Assembly: GCF_003234655.2 (NCBI RefSeq)
Contig: NZ_CP126271.1
Span: 992,001 to 1,056,000 of the forward strand
Source of the DNA: Curtobacterium sp. MCLR17_007
Lineage (GTDB): Bacteria; Actinomycetota; Actinomycetes; Actinomycetales; Microbacteriaceae
Direction: 5' to 3'
DNA length: 64,000 nucleotides
Made by a program: the position numbers and the translations under genes. The notes beneath the pieces are model-generated. The model saw only the letters and a program-made list of their open reading frames with translations, made no database searches and had not been told where the DNA came from. This document shows, piece by piece, positions 44,485-53,754 of this stretch (positions are counted from its first letter, which is position 1; every line of letters begins with the position of its first letter).

Positions 44485-46058
44485 CCACGGAGACGCTCCC
44501 GACGCTCGAGACGCAGCACGACGGCGGGTCCCGGGCGCGCCTGCCGCGCCTGGTCGCCCACCGCGGCGCGCCGCGTGTCCGCCGCGAGAACACCCTGCCC
44601 GCCGTCGCGGTCGCCGAGGCGCTCGGCGCCGACACGATCGAGGTCGACGTCCGCCGGACCGCGGACGGCGTCGCGGTGCTGCTGCACGACGAGACCCTCG
44701 GACGACTGTGGGGTGACGCCCGACACGTGTCCGAGGTGTCCTGGTGCGACCTCGCGCGGCTGGGCAACGGACTCGACCGCATCCCACGGCTCGACGCCGT
44801 CCTCGAACGGCTGGACGGCTGTCGGTCGGTGCTGCTCGTCGACCTGACCGACCCGGCAGACGCCGTGGTCGCCGCGTCCACCGTCGCCGGGTCCGAAGCA
44901 GACGTGACGATCGCCTGGTGCGGGGCTCCCGAGGCGATGCACGCGGTGCGCTCGGTCCTGCCGGACGCGGACGTCTGGTTGGCGTGGGAGTCGCTCCGCC
45001 CCCCGACGCCGGCCGACCTGGTCGAGCTGACCCCGTCGACGCTCAACCTCGACGTCGCGTTCCTGACCCCGCGGACGGTGCGGGCGGCGCACGACCTCGG
45101 CCTGCAGGTCTCCGTGTGGACGGTCGACGACCCCGAACCCGCGCTGTGGGCCGCGCGGCTCGGTGCCGACTCGATCACCACGAACGACCTGGCGCTGGTC
45201 CGTGCCGCGCTGACCGCCGCCGAGCGCGACGGGTGGCCGGAGCCCGCGCGCGAGCCGACCGAGACCGAGGTGGCATCGCGCGCACAGGCCCTGGCGCACC
45301 GGATCGCGCACGAGGTCATCGCGTTCACCCGTGAACACCCCGTCGGCACCGTCTCGACGAAGGCGCACCCCGCCGACCTGGTGACCGACGTCGACCGACT
45401 CGTCGAGCAGCACGTCCGCGGTCGGGTGCGTGCCGCGTTCCCGACGCACGGCTTCGTCGGCGAGGAGTACGGCGAGGCGCCCGGCGACAAGCACCGCTGG
45501 TACCTCGACCCCGTCGACGGCACCACGAACCTGGCGAACGGCATCCCGTGGACGAGCATGTCGCTCTGTCTGACCCGCAGCGGACGTCCGGTCGTCGGAG
45601 TCGTCGCGGACCCCTGGCGAGGCGAGGTGCTCGAGGCTCGTCGCGGTCGTGGTGCCTCCATCCGCGGGCGGCAGCTCCGGCTCGACGACGTGCCCCGACC
45701 CCTGGCCGGAGCGGTGGTCGGCACCGAGCTCGACGGGCACCTGCCCTGGCCCGGGTTCGGCGCGTTCCTCGACGCGCTCGCCGCCCGGTCCTGCACGCTG
45801 CGGGTCCAGGGCTCCGGCACGCTGACGATCGCGCAGGTCGCGGCCGGCCGGGGGATCGGCGGCTGCGTGTCGGCGTTCAACCCCGTCGACCACGGCGCCG
45901 CGGTGCTGCTCGTCCACGAGGCGGGCGGCATCGTCATGACCGAGGACGGTCCGGTGTCCGGGTTCCCGGACCTCGGCGCGCCGTTCCTGGTGGCCCACCC
46001 GGGCGCCGCGGACGAACTGCACCAGGTGTGGGCCGGAGCGCTCCGCGCCCACCGCTGA
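44481..46058 (+). CDS. Fusion of glycerophosphodiester phosphodiesterase and inositol monophosphatase
   Basis: A 525-residue protein of two enzyme domains. Residues ~22-255: GDPD, with VAHRG (His27), RRENT (Glu36), IEVDV (Glu54, Asp56), LLHDETLG (His69) and SVWTVDDPEPALWAARLGA then SITTNDL near the end. The usual metal-site EIK strand reads LLVDLTD. Residues ~262-525: IMPase, with FVGEEYGE, WYLDPVDGTTNLANGIPW (Asp343, Asp346) and NPVDHGAAVLLVHEAGG (Asp470 in place of the WD..A motif). No signal peptide, so cytosolic. It ends the importer operon (4-nt overlap), so it would hydrolyse the imported diester to a monoester and then release phosphate. Glycerophosphoinositol is the simplest substrate for this pair. 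Confidence 0.85.
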   Translation: MTTETLPTLETQHDGGSRARLPRLVAHRGAPRVRRENTLPAVAVAEALGADTIEVDVRRTADGVAVLLHDETLGRLWGDARHVSEVSWCDLARLGNGLDRIPRLDAVLERLDGCRSVLLVDLTDPADAVVAASTVAGSEADVTIAWCGAPEAMHAVRSVLPDADVWLAWESLRPPTPADLVELTPSTLNLDVAFLTPRTVRAAHDLGLQVSVWTVDDPEPALWAARLGADSITTNDLALVRAALTAAERDGWPEPAREPTETEVASRAQALAHRIAHEVIAFTREHPVGTVSTKAHPADLVTDVDRLVEQHVRGRVRAAFPTHGFVGEEYGEAPGDKHRWYLDPVDGTTNLANGIPWTSMSLCLTRSGRPVVGVVADPWRGEVLEARRGRGASIRGRQLRLDDVPRPLAGAVVGTELDGHLPWPGFGAFLDALAARSCTLRVQGSGTLTIAQVAAGRGIGGCVSAFNPVDHGAAVLLVHEAGGIVMTEDGPVSGFPDLGAPFLVAHPGAADELHQVWAGALRAHR

Positions 46059-46065
46059 CCACCCT

Positions 46066-46103
46066 GACGGGAGGCGCGGGTCGGGCCCGCCACGGGCCTC
46101 CAG
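46066..46103 (+). terminator. GGGAGGC/GCCTCC hairpin after the fusion gene
   Basis: GACGGGAGGCGCGG (46066) and GGGCCTCCAG (46094-46103) form a GC-rich stem; a shorter inner hairpin GCGGG/CCCGC is also possible. Made of the same words as the intra-coding palindromes. No strong U tract. Confidence 0.5.
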
Positions 46104-46217
46104 TCCGCTCCTGGCGGACGTGCACCGCATTCTGTGCAGCCACACAGTCATCGGTCGTCCGGCGACCCTACTGTGGCAACTCCACGGGCATCGTGTCCGT
46201 GCCGAAGGAGCATCGAC

Positions 46218-46991
46218 ATGGGATTCCTCGACCGCCTGCTCGGCCGTGAGGACCGATCGCAGCAGCAGGGCTGGAACGCGCAGCAGCCGCAGCAGCCGCC
46301 GACCTGGGGCCAGCCCCAGCAGCAGGGCTACCAGTACGGTCAGCAGTCGTACAACGCGGCACCGCCTGCCGGTGCTGGTGTGTCGGGTGGTGCCCGCTCG
46401 GAGGACGAACAAGCCGTCGAGCGGTACCGCTACCTGCTGAAGACCGCGCCGCCCGAGCGCATCGAAGAGGTGCACGCCGAGGCCTTCGAGCGTCTGACGC
46501 CCGAACAGCGCCGGATGGTCTACGACGAGTTCACCCGCACCGCACCCGCCGGTGAGGCCCCGCGTGGTGACGACCCGCGCTCCCTGGCGCAGGCGGCGAC
46601 CCGCTCCGAGATCCGGCAGCCCGGGTTCATGGAGCGCTCGCTCGGCGGCATGAACGGTGGCATGAACGGCCGCGGCGGCGGGCTCGGCCAGCGCCAGGGA
46701 CCCTCGTTCGGCGGCATGCTCGGCGCGTCGATCCTCGGCACCGTGGCCGGGTACGTGATCGGCTCGACGCTGATGAGCGCCTTCCTGCCCGACCCGTCCG
46801 GGTTCGACGGTGGGACGGACGCCTCGGGTGACGGCGGCACCGACGGCGGATCGGGGGATGCGGGTGACGGCGGTTCGGGGGACACTGGTGCCGAGAACGC
46901 GTCGTGGGACGACGGCGGCGGCTCCGACTTCGGAGGCGGCGGTGGCTTCGACGACTTCGGCGGCGACATGGGTGGCGGGTTCGACATCTGA
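46218..46991 (+). CDS. Low-complexity protein with one membrane segment
   Basis: A 257-residue protein of unknown family. Residues ~12-50 are Gln/Tyr/Pro-rich (QQPQQPPTWGQPQQQG, QYGQQSY). A charged helical domain follows (EDEQAVERYRYLLKTAPPERI; LTPEQRRMVYDEFTRTAP). One hydrophobic segment (GGMLGASILGTVAGYVIGSTLMSAFL) is near residue 180, and the end is an Asp/Gly-rich tail (SDFGGGGGFDDFGGDMGGG). AAGGAG stands 7 nt before the ATG. The Gln-rich and Gly-rich ends resemble prion-like regions that could phase-separate. It precedes a DrrAB-type exporter. Confidence 0.68.
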   Translation: MGFLDRLLGREDRSQQQGWNAQQPQQPPTWGQPQQQGYQYGQQSYNAAPPAGAGVSGGARSEDEQAVERYRYLLKTAPPERIEEVHAEAFERLTPEQRRMVYDEFTRTAPAGEAPRGDDPRSLAQAATRSEIRQPGFMERSLGGMNGGMNGRGGGLGQRQGPSFGGMLGASILGTVAGYVIGSTLMSAFLPDPSGFDGGTDASGDGGTDGGSGDAGDGGSGDTGAENASWDDGGGSDFGGGGGFDDFGGDMGGGFDI

Positions 46992-47045
46992 CGTCCGGTC
47001 GCTGCCGACCCCTCCCTGTTGCACGGTCCACGAAGGAGTGGCGGC

Positions 47046-48092
47046 ATGGCGATCATCGAGGCCTCCGGGCTGACCAAGACCTACCGATCCAAGTCGGGGC
47101 CGGTGCACGCCCTGGCCGGCCTCGACCTGTCCGTCCCGCAGGGCACCGTCATGGCGCTGCTCGGGCCGAACGGCGCCGGCAAGACCACCACGGTCAAGGT
47201 GCTGACCACGCTGATCAAGCCCGACGCGGGCACGGCGACGATCGCGGGCATCGACGTCGTCGCTGACCCGCAGGCCACCCGGCGCTCGATCGGGGTGTCC
47301 GGGCAGTACGCCGCCGTGGACGAGAACCTGACGGGCTTCGAGAACCTCGAGATGATCGGGCGGCTGTACCACCTCGGTGGCAAGGCCTCCCGACAGCGTG
47401 CGCGCGAGCTGATCGACGTGTTCGACCTGTCCGAGGCCGGCGACCGACCGGTCAAGGGGTTCTCCGGCGGCATGCGTCGGCGTATCGACCTGGCCGGAGC
47501 GCTCGTGATGAACCCGAGCGTGCTGTTCCTCGACGAACCGACCACGGGGCTCGACCCCCGCAGTCGACTCGCACTGTGGGGGATCATCGAGCACCTCGTG
47601 GCTGACGGGGCGACCGTGCTCCTCACGACGCAGTACCTGGAAGAGGCGGACCGGCTCGCCGACGACATCGCCGTGATCGACGGCGGGACCGTGATCGCCG
47701 AGGGCACGGCCGACCAGCTCAAGGCGCAGGTCGGCGGGCACCGGGTGGTCGTCACCCTGGTCGACGACGCCGACGGGGACGCCGCCACGACCGTGCTCCG
47801 GCGGTACGGCACCGGTGAGGTCGAGGTCTCCGGGGACGGACGGACCCGTGCGATCGCCGTCGACGCCGGCCCCGCGGCGCTGCAGCGGGTCCTCGCCGAC
47901 CTCGGCGAGGCGGGCATCGAGCTGCACGACGCCGGCATGCGACGACCGACCCTCGACGACGTGTTCCTGCGGCTGACCGGCCACGCGGCGACCGAGGACG
48001 ACGGCGACGGGCCGGGCGGTGGCGGTGCCGGTGCCGGCGGTGCTGCTCGCTCTCGGGGCCGGGCTGACGCGTCCGAGGAGCGTGTCCGATGA
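47046..48092 (+). CDS. Daunorubicin-resistance type ABC ATPase (DrrA-like)
   Basis: A 348-residue ATPase. Walker A LLGPNGAGKTTTVKVL, signature FSGGMRRRIDLAGAL, Walker B VLFLDEPTTGLDPRS, H-loop LLTTQYLEEADRLADD. The C-terminal DrrA-specific extension (DUF4162-like, to LHDAGMRRPTLDDVFLRLTGHA) ends in a Gly/Ala linker. ATG 47046 has AAGGAG upstream (AAGGAGTGGCGGC). The permease gene overlaps by ATGA. Such pairs export hydrophobic drugs or lipids; the substrate is not indicated. Confidence 0.9.
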   Translation: MAIIEASGLTKTYRSKSGPVHALAGLDLSVPQGTVMALLGPNGAGKTTTVKVLTTLIKPDAGTATIAGIDVVADPQATRRSIGVSGQYAAVDENLTGFENLEMIGRLYHLGGKASRQRARELIDVFDLSEAGDRPVKGFSGGMRRRIDLAGALVMNPSVLFLDEPTTGLDPRSRLALWGIIEHLVADGATVLLTTQYLEEADRLADDIAVIDGGTVIAEGTADQLKAQVGGHRVVVTLVDDADGDAATTVLRRYGTGEVEVSGDGRTRAIAVDAGPAALQRVLADLGEAGIELHDAGMRRPTLDDVFLRLTGHAATEDDGDGPGGGGAGAGGAARSRGRADASEERVR

Positions 48093-48937
48093 CCGCCACC
48101 GTGACGGCACCGGGTCGGCAACTGCCCGTCGTCGTCACCGCGCCGCTCGCCGTGTGGTTCGAGGACGGCTGGACCGTCACCAAGCGGAACCTCATCAAGA
48201 TCAAGCGGTCGCCGGACATGCTCGTCTTCGCGGTGCTGCAGCCGATCATGTTCGTGCTGCTGTTCAGCCAGGTCTACGGCGGCGCGATCGCCGTGCAGGG
48301 GACCGACTACACGCAGTTCCTGATGGCCGGGATCTTCGCCCAGACGGTCGTGTTCGGGGCGACGTTCTCCGGGTCCGCGATGGCGCAGGACCTGAAGGAG
48401 GGGCTGATCGACCGGTTCCGCACGCTGCCGATGTCCGCATCGGCGGTGCTCGTCGGCCGGACCAACAGCGACCTCGTGCTCAACACGATCTCGATGGTGA
48501 TCATGATGCTGACCGGGCTGGCGGTCGGTTGGCGGGTGAACTCCTCACCGCTCGAGTTCCTGGCCGGCATCGCGTTGCTGCTGTTGTTCAGCTACGCCTT
48601 CAGCTGGGTGATGGCGCTGCTCGGCATGAGCGTCAAGACCCCCGAGGTCATCAACAACGCCTCGTTCATGATCCTGTTCCCGCTGACGTTCGTCTCGAAC
48701 GCCTTCGTGCCGAGCGACACCCTGCCGCTCGTCCTGCGGGTCTTCGCCGAGTGGAACCCGGTGTCGTCACTGGTCCAGGCCGCTCGTGAGCTGTTCGGCA
48801 ACGTCGGCTCCGCGCCGGTCCCCGACATCTGGACGATGCAGCACCCGGTCGTCACGGTGCTCGTCGGCATCGCGGTCATGCTCGTGGTGTTCGTGCCCTG
48901 GGCCGTGAACAAGTACACCCGCATCAGCGCCAAGTAG
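48089..48937 (+). CDS. ABC-2 transporter permease (DrrB-like)
   Basis: A 282-residue membrane protein with six hydrophobic segments, the ABC-2 cytosolic segment [35 protein letters not shown], and the family-typical [13 protein letters not shown] and ELFGN-like endings. It forms the exporter with the overlapping DrrA-like ATPase. A hairpin terminator follows. Confidence 0.9.
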   Translation: MTATVTAPGRQLPVVVTAPLAVWFEDGWTVTKRNLIKIKRSPDMLVFAVLQPIMFVLLFSQVYGGAIAVQGTDYTQFLMAGIFAQTVVFGATFSGSAMAQDLKEGLIDRFRTLPMSASAVLVGRTNSDLVLNTISMVIMMLTGLAVGWRVNSSPLEFLAGIALLLLFSYAFSWVMALLGMSVKTPEVINNASFMILFPLTFVSNAFVPSDTLPLVLRVFAEWNPVSSLVQAARELFGNVGSAPVPDIWTMQHPVVTVLVGIAVMLVVFVPWAVNKYTRISAK

Positions 48938-48954
48938 TCGGTTCTCCACAGCCC

Positions 48955-48987
48955 GGTCCGGGTGGCGCGCAACGCGGCACCCGGACC
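48955..48987 (+). terminator. Hairpin after drrB-like gene
   Basis: GGTCCGGGTG (48955-48964) pairs with CACCCGGACC (48978-48987), then GTTTA. The TACGAT at 48991-48996 just beyond it may be the -10 of the next gene. Confidence 0.65.
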
Positions 48988-49043
48988 GTTTACGATCGAC
49001 TCCAGTTCGTCGGGTCCCCGACGTCCCGGCAGCGAGAGGGCCC

Positions 49044-51026
49044 ATGACCGCGACAGACGCCGAGCGCACCACCCCGGCCGCCCGCGCGCCCCGGTCCCAC
49101 CGGAACGTGCGGCTGCGGCGGTGGATGCTGCAGGGCTCCGACCGCGGCGCCGATCACCAGGGCCCCCACCAGGTCGAGGTGGAGAAGACGCACTCATGGT
49201 GGCGCGTCATGTGCCTGACCGGCGTCGACTACTTCTCGACGCTCGGGTACCAGCCCGCCATCGCCGCGCTCGCCGCCGGGCTGCTCTCGCCGATCGCGAC
49301 GATCGTGCTCGTGCTCGTCACGCTGTTCGGCGCGCTGCCCGTGTACCGCCGGGTGGCGCAGGACAGCTTCCGCGGGGCCGGCTCCATCATGATGCTCGAG
49401 AAGCTGCTGCCCTGGTGGGCGGGCAAGCTCTTCGTGCTCGTGCTGCTCGGGTTCGCCGTCACCGACTTCATGATCACGATGACGCTGTCGGCAGCGGACG
49501 CCACGGCACACATCGCGGAGAACCCCTTCACCCCGCACTGGTTCACCGAGATCCCGGTGCCGTTGACCCTGGCGCTGCTGCTCCTGCTCGGCGTGGTCTT
49601 CCTGCGTGGGTTCAAGGAGGCGATCGGCATCGCCGTCGGACTCGTCGCCGTCTACCTCGTCCTCAACGCGGTCGTCATCGGTGTCGCGCTCTGGCACGTG
49701 GTCGAGCGGCCGGCCGTGGCGAGCGACTGGTGGAGCGGCCTGACCGCGCAGCACAGCAACCCCCTGGTGATGATCGGCATCGCGCTGATCGTGTTCCCCA
49801 AGCTCGCGCTCGGCCTGTCCGGTTTCGAGACCGGTGTCGCGGTGATGCCCCAGGTCCGCGGTGACGCCTCGGACGACACCAGCCCCAGGCCAGAGGGCCG
49901 CATCCGCGGGACCAAGCGGCTGCTCACCGTCGCAGCCGTCATCATGAGCACGTTCCTCATCACGTCGTCGATCGTGACGACGTTCCTCATCCCGCAGCGC
50001 GAGTTCCAGCCGGGCGGTGGTGCGAACGGTCGGGCGCTCGCCTACCTGGCGCACGAGTACCTGGGCGGCGTGTTCGGGTCGGTGTACGACTTCTCGACGG
50101 TGGCGATCCTGTGGTTCGCCGGTGCGAGCGCCATGGCCGGCCTGCTCAACCTCGTGCCGCGGTTCCTGCCCCGCTACGGCATGGCGCCACAGTGGGCTCG
50201 CGCGACTCGGCCGCTGGTCATCATCTTCACGCTCATCGCCTTCGTGATCACGATCATCTTCCAGGCCAACGTGGACGCCCAGGGCGGTGCGTACGCCACC
50301 GGCGTGCTCGTGCTGATCACGAGCGCGGCGGTCGCAGTGACCCTGTCGGCCCGGCGCCGGCAGCAGAAGAAACGGACGATCGGGTTCGGCGTCATCGCTG
50401 TCGTCTTCGTCTACACGACCATCGCGAACGTGATCGAGCGGCCCGACGGCGTCCGGATCGCCGCCGTGTTCATCATCGCCATCGTCGTCGTGTCCCTCGT
50501 CTCCCGGGTGCGCCGGTCGTTCGAGCTCCGCGCGTCGTCGATCGAGCTGGACGCCACGGCACGCCAGTTCGTCGAGGCCGACGCCGACCAGTTCAGCTCC
50601 GTCTGCATCATCGCGAACGAGCCCGGCGCGGGCACCGCTGCTGCCTACCGCGCGAAGGGACGCGAGGAACGGCGTGACTCCGGCATCCCGGCGCGGGTCC
50701 CGACGATGTTCCTCGAGGTCCTCCCGGCCGACTCCTCGGACTTCGAAGAGGACCTGGTGGTGGAAGGCCACGTCGTCCAGGGGCATCGTGTGCTGCGCGT
50801 CCGGTCGGGCAACGTGCCGAACACGATCGCATCGACGCTGCTCGCCATCCGCGACATCGCGGGCGTCGTGCCGAGCGTCTACTTCGAGTGGAACGAGGGC
50901 AGCCCGATCCGCAACGCGATCCGGTTCGTGTTCACGGGCGTCGGCGACGTCGCACCCGTCACCAGAGAGGTCCTGCGCGAGGCCGAACCCGAGGTCTCGC
51001 GACGACCGAGCGTCCACGTGTCGTGA
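49044..51026 (+). CDS. APC superfamily transporter with cytosolic C-terminal domain (KimA-like)
   Basis: A 660-residue protein. A basic N-terminus (~45 residues) is followed by twelve hydrophobic segments. The first helix motif is [36 protein letters not shown] lies mid-protein. The last ~130 residues are soluble ([54 protein letters not shown]). This layout fits potassium/amino-acid transporters of the KimA type, which carry a regulatory cytosolic domain; c-di-AMP control is possible. I see no c-di-AMP riboswitch in the 106-nt spacer upstream. Transported ion or amino acid unproven. Confidence 0.75.
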   Translation: MTATDAERTTPAARAPRSHRNVRLRRWMLQGSDRGADHQGPHQVEVEKTHSWWRVMCLTGVDYFSTLGYQPAIAALAAGLLSPIATIVLVLVTLFGALPVYRRVAQDSFRGAGSIMMLEKLLPWWAGKLFVLVLLGFAVTDFMITMTLSAADATAHIAENPFTPHWFTEIPVPLTLALLLLLGVVFLRGFKEAIGIAVGLVAVYLVLNAVVIGVALWHVVERPAVASDWWSGLTAQHSNPLVMIGIALIVFPKLALGLSGFETGVAVMPQVRGDASDDTSPRPEGRIRGTKRLLTVAAVIMSTFLITSSIVTTFLIPQREFQPGGGANGRALAYLAHEYLGGVFGSVYDFSTVAILWFAGASAMAGLLNLVPRFLPRYGMAPQWARATRPLVIIFTLIAFVITIIFQANVDAQGGAYATGVLVLITSAAVAVTLSARRRQQKKRTIGFGVIAVVFVYTTIANVIERPDGVRIAAVFIIAIVVVSLVSRVRRSFELRASSIELDATARQFVEADADQFSSVCIIANEPGAGTAAAYRAKGREERRDSGIPARVPTMFLEVLPADSSDFEEDLVVEGHVVQGHRVLRVRSGNVPNTIASTLLAIRDIAGVVPSVYFEWNEGSPIRNAIRFVFTGVGDVAPVTREVLREAEPEVSRRPSVHVS

Positions 51027-51042
51027 CGGACACGCAACGCGA

Positions 51043-51064
51043 CCGCCGCTCGTCCTGACGGCGG
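51043..51064. terminator. Short hairpin between convergent transporter and ligase genes
   Basis: CCGCCG (51043-51048) and CGGCGG (51059-51064) with loop CTCGTCCTGA, right before the end of the ligase gene on the other strand. Confidence 0.4.
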
Positions 51065-51067
51065 GTC

Positions 51068-52750
51068 CTACCCCAGGATCCCGACCCGCACCTTCCGGCG
51101 CAGCACCTTGCCGATCATCGAACGCGGCAGGTCCTCGACCACGACGACCCGACGCGGCACCTTGTACGCAGCCAGGTGCTCCCGCGCGTAGGCCCGCAGG
51201 GCATCGGGGTCGAACGACGACGGGTCGACCGGCACGACGGCGGCGACGACCTGCTCGTTGCCACCCTGGGTGATGCCGACGACGGCGACCTCACGCACGC
51301 TCGGGTGCTTCACCAGCGCATCCTCGACCTCGGTCGGCGAGACGTTGAACCCGCCGGTGATGATCAGCTCCTTGAGCCGGTCGACGATCCGCACGAACCC
51401 GTCGTCGTCGATCTCCACGATGTCGCCGGTGCGGAACCAGCCGTCGGCGGTGAACACCTCGTCGGTCGCCTCGGCCTTGCCCCAGTAGCCGCTGAAGACC
51501 TGCGGGCCACGCACCTGCAGCTCACCGGGCTGCCCGGTGCCGAGGACCTGCGTGGCGTCGTCGGGATCGGCCACGCGGACCTCGGTCGACGGCAGCGGGA
51601 GGCCGATCGAGCCCATGCGACGAGCGTCGGACACCGGGTTCGCCATGAGCACGGGCGAGCACTCGGACAGGCCGTAGCCCTCGACGAGGTACCCGCCGGT
51701 CCGCTCCTCCCACGGCTCGACGACGTCCGCCGACAGGGCCATCGCGCCGGAGATGCCGATCTCGATCCCGTGGAGCGAGACCTTCGCCGCGTCGGCAGCG
51801 TGCTGCAACCGCGCGTAGATCGGGGGGACCGCGGGCAGGAAGGTCGGGGGGTTCCGCTTGATCGCGGTCAGGACCAGCGCGGGGTCGAACGCCGGGAACA
51901 GCACCAGGCGGGACGCCATGCTCATCGCGAAGGTCAGGCAGAGCGTCAGCCCGTAGGCGTGGAACATCGGCAGGATCGCGTAGACCACGCTGCCGTCGCC
52001 CGGCTGGATCTGCGGCACCCACGAGCGTGCCTGCGCGGCGTTCGCGATGAGGTTGCCGTGCGACAGCACCGCGCCCTTCGGCGTGCCGGTCGTGCCGGAC
52101 GTGTACTGGATGAGCGCCGTGTCGGACGTGCCGGGTCGCGGGTGCTTCCGCGGCAACCGCCGCGAGGACACCAGGTCGTCCCACGTCGTCGTGCCACGGA
52201 CCGTCGTCGTCAGCTTGGCGCGCGACTCGCGGGCCTTCGCCACCGGAAGCGCGAGCGCCAGCCGGGTCGAGCGCGGCATCGCCCTCGTCAGGTCCACTGA
52301 CACGATCGCGTCGAGACGGACGTCGGCAGGGAAGTCCTGCAGGGTCGCGACGGACTTGTCCCACGCGATCGCCACGCGGGCGCCGTGGTCCTCGAACTGG
52401 TGCCGGAGCTCACGCGGTGTGTAGAGCGGGTTGTGCTCGACGACCACCGCGCCGAGTCGCAGGGCCGCGTAGAAGGCCACGACGTGTTGCGGGCAGTTCG
52501 GCAGCACGAGGGCCACGCGGTCACCCGCGACGACGCCGAGCTTGCGCAGGCCGTTCGCCGCCCGGGCGATCTGGTCCTCGAGTTCGGCGTACGTCGTGGT
52601 GCGCTTGAAGAACTCGAGGGCGACCTTCTTCGGGAACCGCTTCGCGGACTGCTCGACGAGGTCGACGAGCGACCCGGAGGGCTCCTCGATGTCGTGCGGC
52701 ACTCCCGGTGCGTAGGAGGCAAGCCAGGGACGGGGCGTGTCGATGCTCAC
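51068..52750 (-). CDS. Long-chain acyl-CoA synthetase (AMP-binding)
   Basis: A 560-residue ANL enzyme activating fatty acids to acyl-CoA through an acyl-AMP. Motifs: YTSGTTGTPKGAVLSH (P-loop, near residue 215), GYGLSECSPVLMANP, GWFRTGDIVEIDDDGFVRIVDRLKE (adenylation/hinge) and GFNVSPTEVEDAL; the last catalytic Lys lies in SMIGKVLRR. GTG 52750 is preferred because TAGGTT stands 6 nt upstream. It is a single gene, divergent from the DUF2236 gene. Confidence 0.92.
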   Translation of the reverse strand: MSIDTPRPWLASYAPGVPHDIEEPSGSLVDLVEQSAKRFPKKVALEFFKRTTTYAELEDQIARAANGLRKLGVVAGDRVALVLPNCPQHVVAFYAALRLGAVVVEHNPLYTPRELRHQFEDHGARVAIAWDKSVATLQDFPADVRLDAIVSVDLTRAMPRSTRLALALPVAKARESRAKLTTTVRGTTTWDDLVSSRRLPRKHPRPGTSDTALIQYTSGTTGTPKGAVLSHGNLIANAAQARSWVPQIQPGDGSVVYAILPMFHAYGLTLCLTFAMSMASRLVLFPAFDPALVLTAIKRNPPTFLPAVPPIYARLQHAADAAKVSLHGIEIGISGAMALSADVVEPWEERTGGYLVEGYGLSECSPVLMANPVSDARRMGSIGLPLPSTEVRVADPDDATQVLGTGQPGELQVRGPQVFSGYWGKAEATDEVFTADGWFRTGDIVEIDDDGFVRIVDRLKELIITGGFNVSPTEVEDALVKHPSVREVAVVGITQGGNEQVVAAVVPVDPSSFDPDALRAYAREHLAAYKVPRRVVVVEDLPRSMIGKVLRRKVRVGILG

Positions 52751-52756
52751 CCGCCC

Positions 52757-52762
52757 AACCTA
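52757..52762 (-). promoter_or_regulatory. -10 element, leaderless acyl-CoA synthetase
   Basis: TAGGTT on the minus strand ends 6 nt before the GTG at 52750. Confidence 0.5.
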
Positions 52763-52798
52763 GCGGGACGTGCCCGGGGGAATGTCAGGAGCACGACG

Positions 52799-52804
52799 GA
52801 CGAT
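52799..52804 (+). promoter_or_regulatory. -10 element, leaderless DUF2236 gene
   Basis: GACGAT ends 6 nt before the ATG at 52811. Confidence 0.4.
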
Positions 52805-52810
52805 GGCGGC

Positions 52811-53737
52811 ATGTCCTTCGTCACCGACGCCTTCCGCTCCCGGCTCAACACGACCTTCACCGGGAGCTCCACGGAGCGGCCGGCGTGGGTCGACGAGCTC
52901 GAACAGGGCACCGACGCGGGGTTCTTCGGCCCCGGTTCGGCGACCTGGTCGGTGCACGGGGGCAAGCAGACCATCGTGGCCGGGGTCCGCGCGCTCCTGG
53001 TCCAGGCGATGCACCCGGGCGCGCTCGCCGGCGTCGCCGACCACTCCCGCTACCGCGAGGACCCCTTCGGCCGCCTGGCCGGCACCATCCGCTGGATCTA
53101 CACGGTCTCCCACGGCGACACCGCGACCGCGACCGGGGCCAGCCAGTGGGTGCTGCGCCTGCACGAGAAGGTCCGTGGCCAGTACGTCGACGGACACGGC
53201 GTGACGCGGGACTACACCGCCAACGACCCCGACCTGGCCCGCTGGGTGCACCTGGCCTTCACCGATGCGTTCCTCCGTGCCGCCGAGCAGTGGGGCGACC
53301 CCATCCCGGGCGGGGCCGATGCGTACGTGCGCGAATGGGCGACGGCCGGACGTCTGATGCGCGTCGAGGACCCGCCCGAGTCCGAGGCCGAACTCCGCGC
53401 GCAGATGAACGGGTACCTCGACCGCGGCGAACTCGCCGTCACCGCCCGCACCCGCGAGGTCATCCGCTTCATCAAGAACCCGCCCCTGGCCCGGATGCTC
53501 CGGCCGGGCTACCAGGCGCTGTTCCAGGGCGCGGCCTCGACCCTCGATCCGCGTCACCGGTCGATGCTCGGGCTGCGGGCACCGGGGATCGGACCGGTCG
53601 AACTCCCCGTCGGACGCGCGACGGGCCTGGTGCTCGACGGCATCGGCGCGGTGCTCGGCAACCAGACGGGCACCGAGCGCGCAGCGCTCGCCCGCATCGC
53701 CCGGTTGGAGCGCGAGGGCGCCGCACCCGCGGCCTGA
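52811..53737 (+). CDS. Oxygenase MpaB / DUF2236 family protein
   Basis: A 308-residue cytosolic, helical protein of the DUF2236 family, which includes the mycophenolic-acid oxygenase MpaB and the heme b latex-clearing protein Lcp. The family core is visible: LLVQAMHPGALAGVADHSRYREDPFGRLAGT with the conserved HPG and R...D segment, and VHLAFTDAFLRAAEQWG, whose His may coordinate heme. The start TSFVTDAFRSRLNTTF-like opening is typical. Substrate unknown. A perfect 40-bp palindrome follows the stop. Confidence 0.85.
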   Translation: MSFVTDAFRSRLNTTFTGSSTERPAWVDELEQGTDAGFFGPGSATWSVHGGKQTIVAGVRALLVQAMHPGALAGVADHSRYREDPFGRLAGTIRWIYTVSHGDTATATGASQWVLRLHEKVRGQYVDGHGVTRDYTANDPDLARWVHLAFTDAFLRAAEQWGDPIPGGADAYVREWATAGRLMRVEDPPESEAELRAQMNGYLDRGELAVTARTREVIRFIKNPPLARMLRPGYQALFQGAASTLDPRHRSMLGLRAPGIGPVELPVGRATGLVLDGIGAVLGNQTGTERAALARIARLEREGAAPAA

Positions 53738-53754
53738 GTCCGCACCCCAGACCA

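Noticed and set aside
48938..49043. c-di-AMP (ydaO) riboswitch before the KimA-like transporter
   Set aside because: The spacer is only 106 nt and holds a terminator hairpin plus a short leader; no ydaO-type fold is visible.
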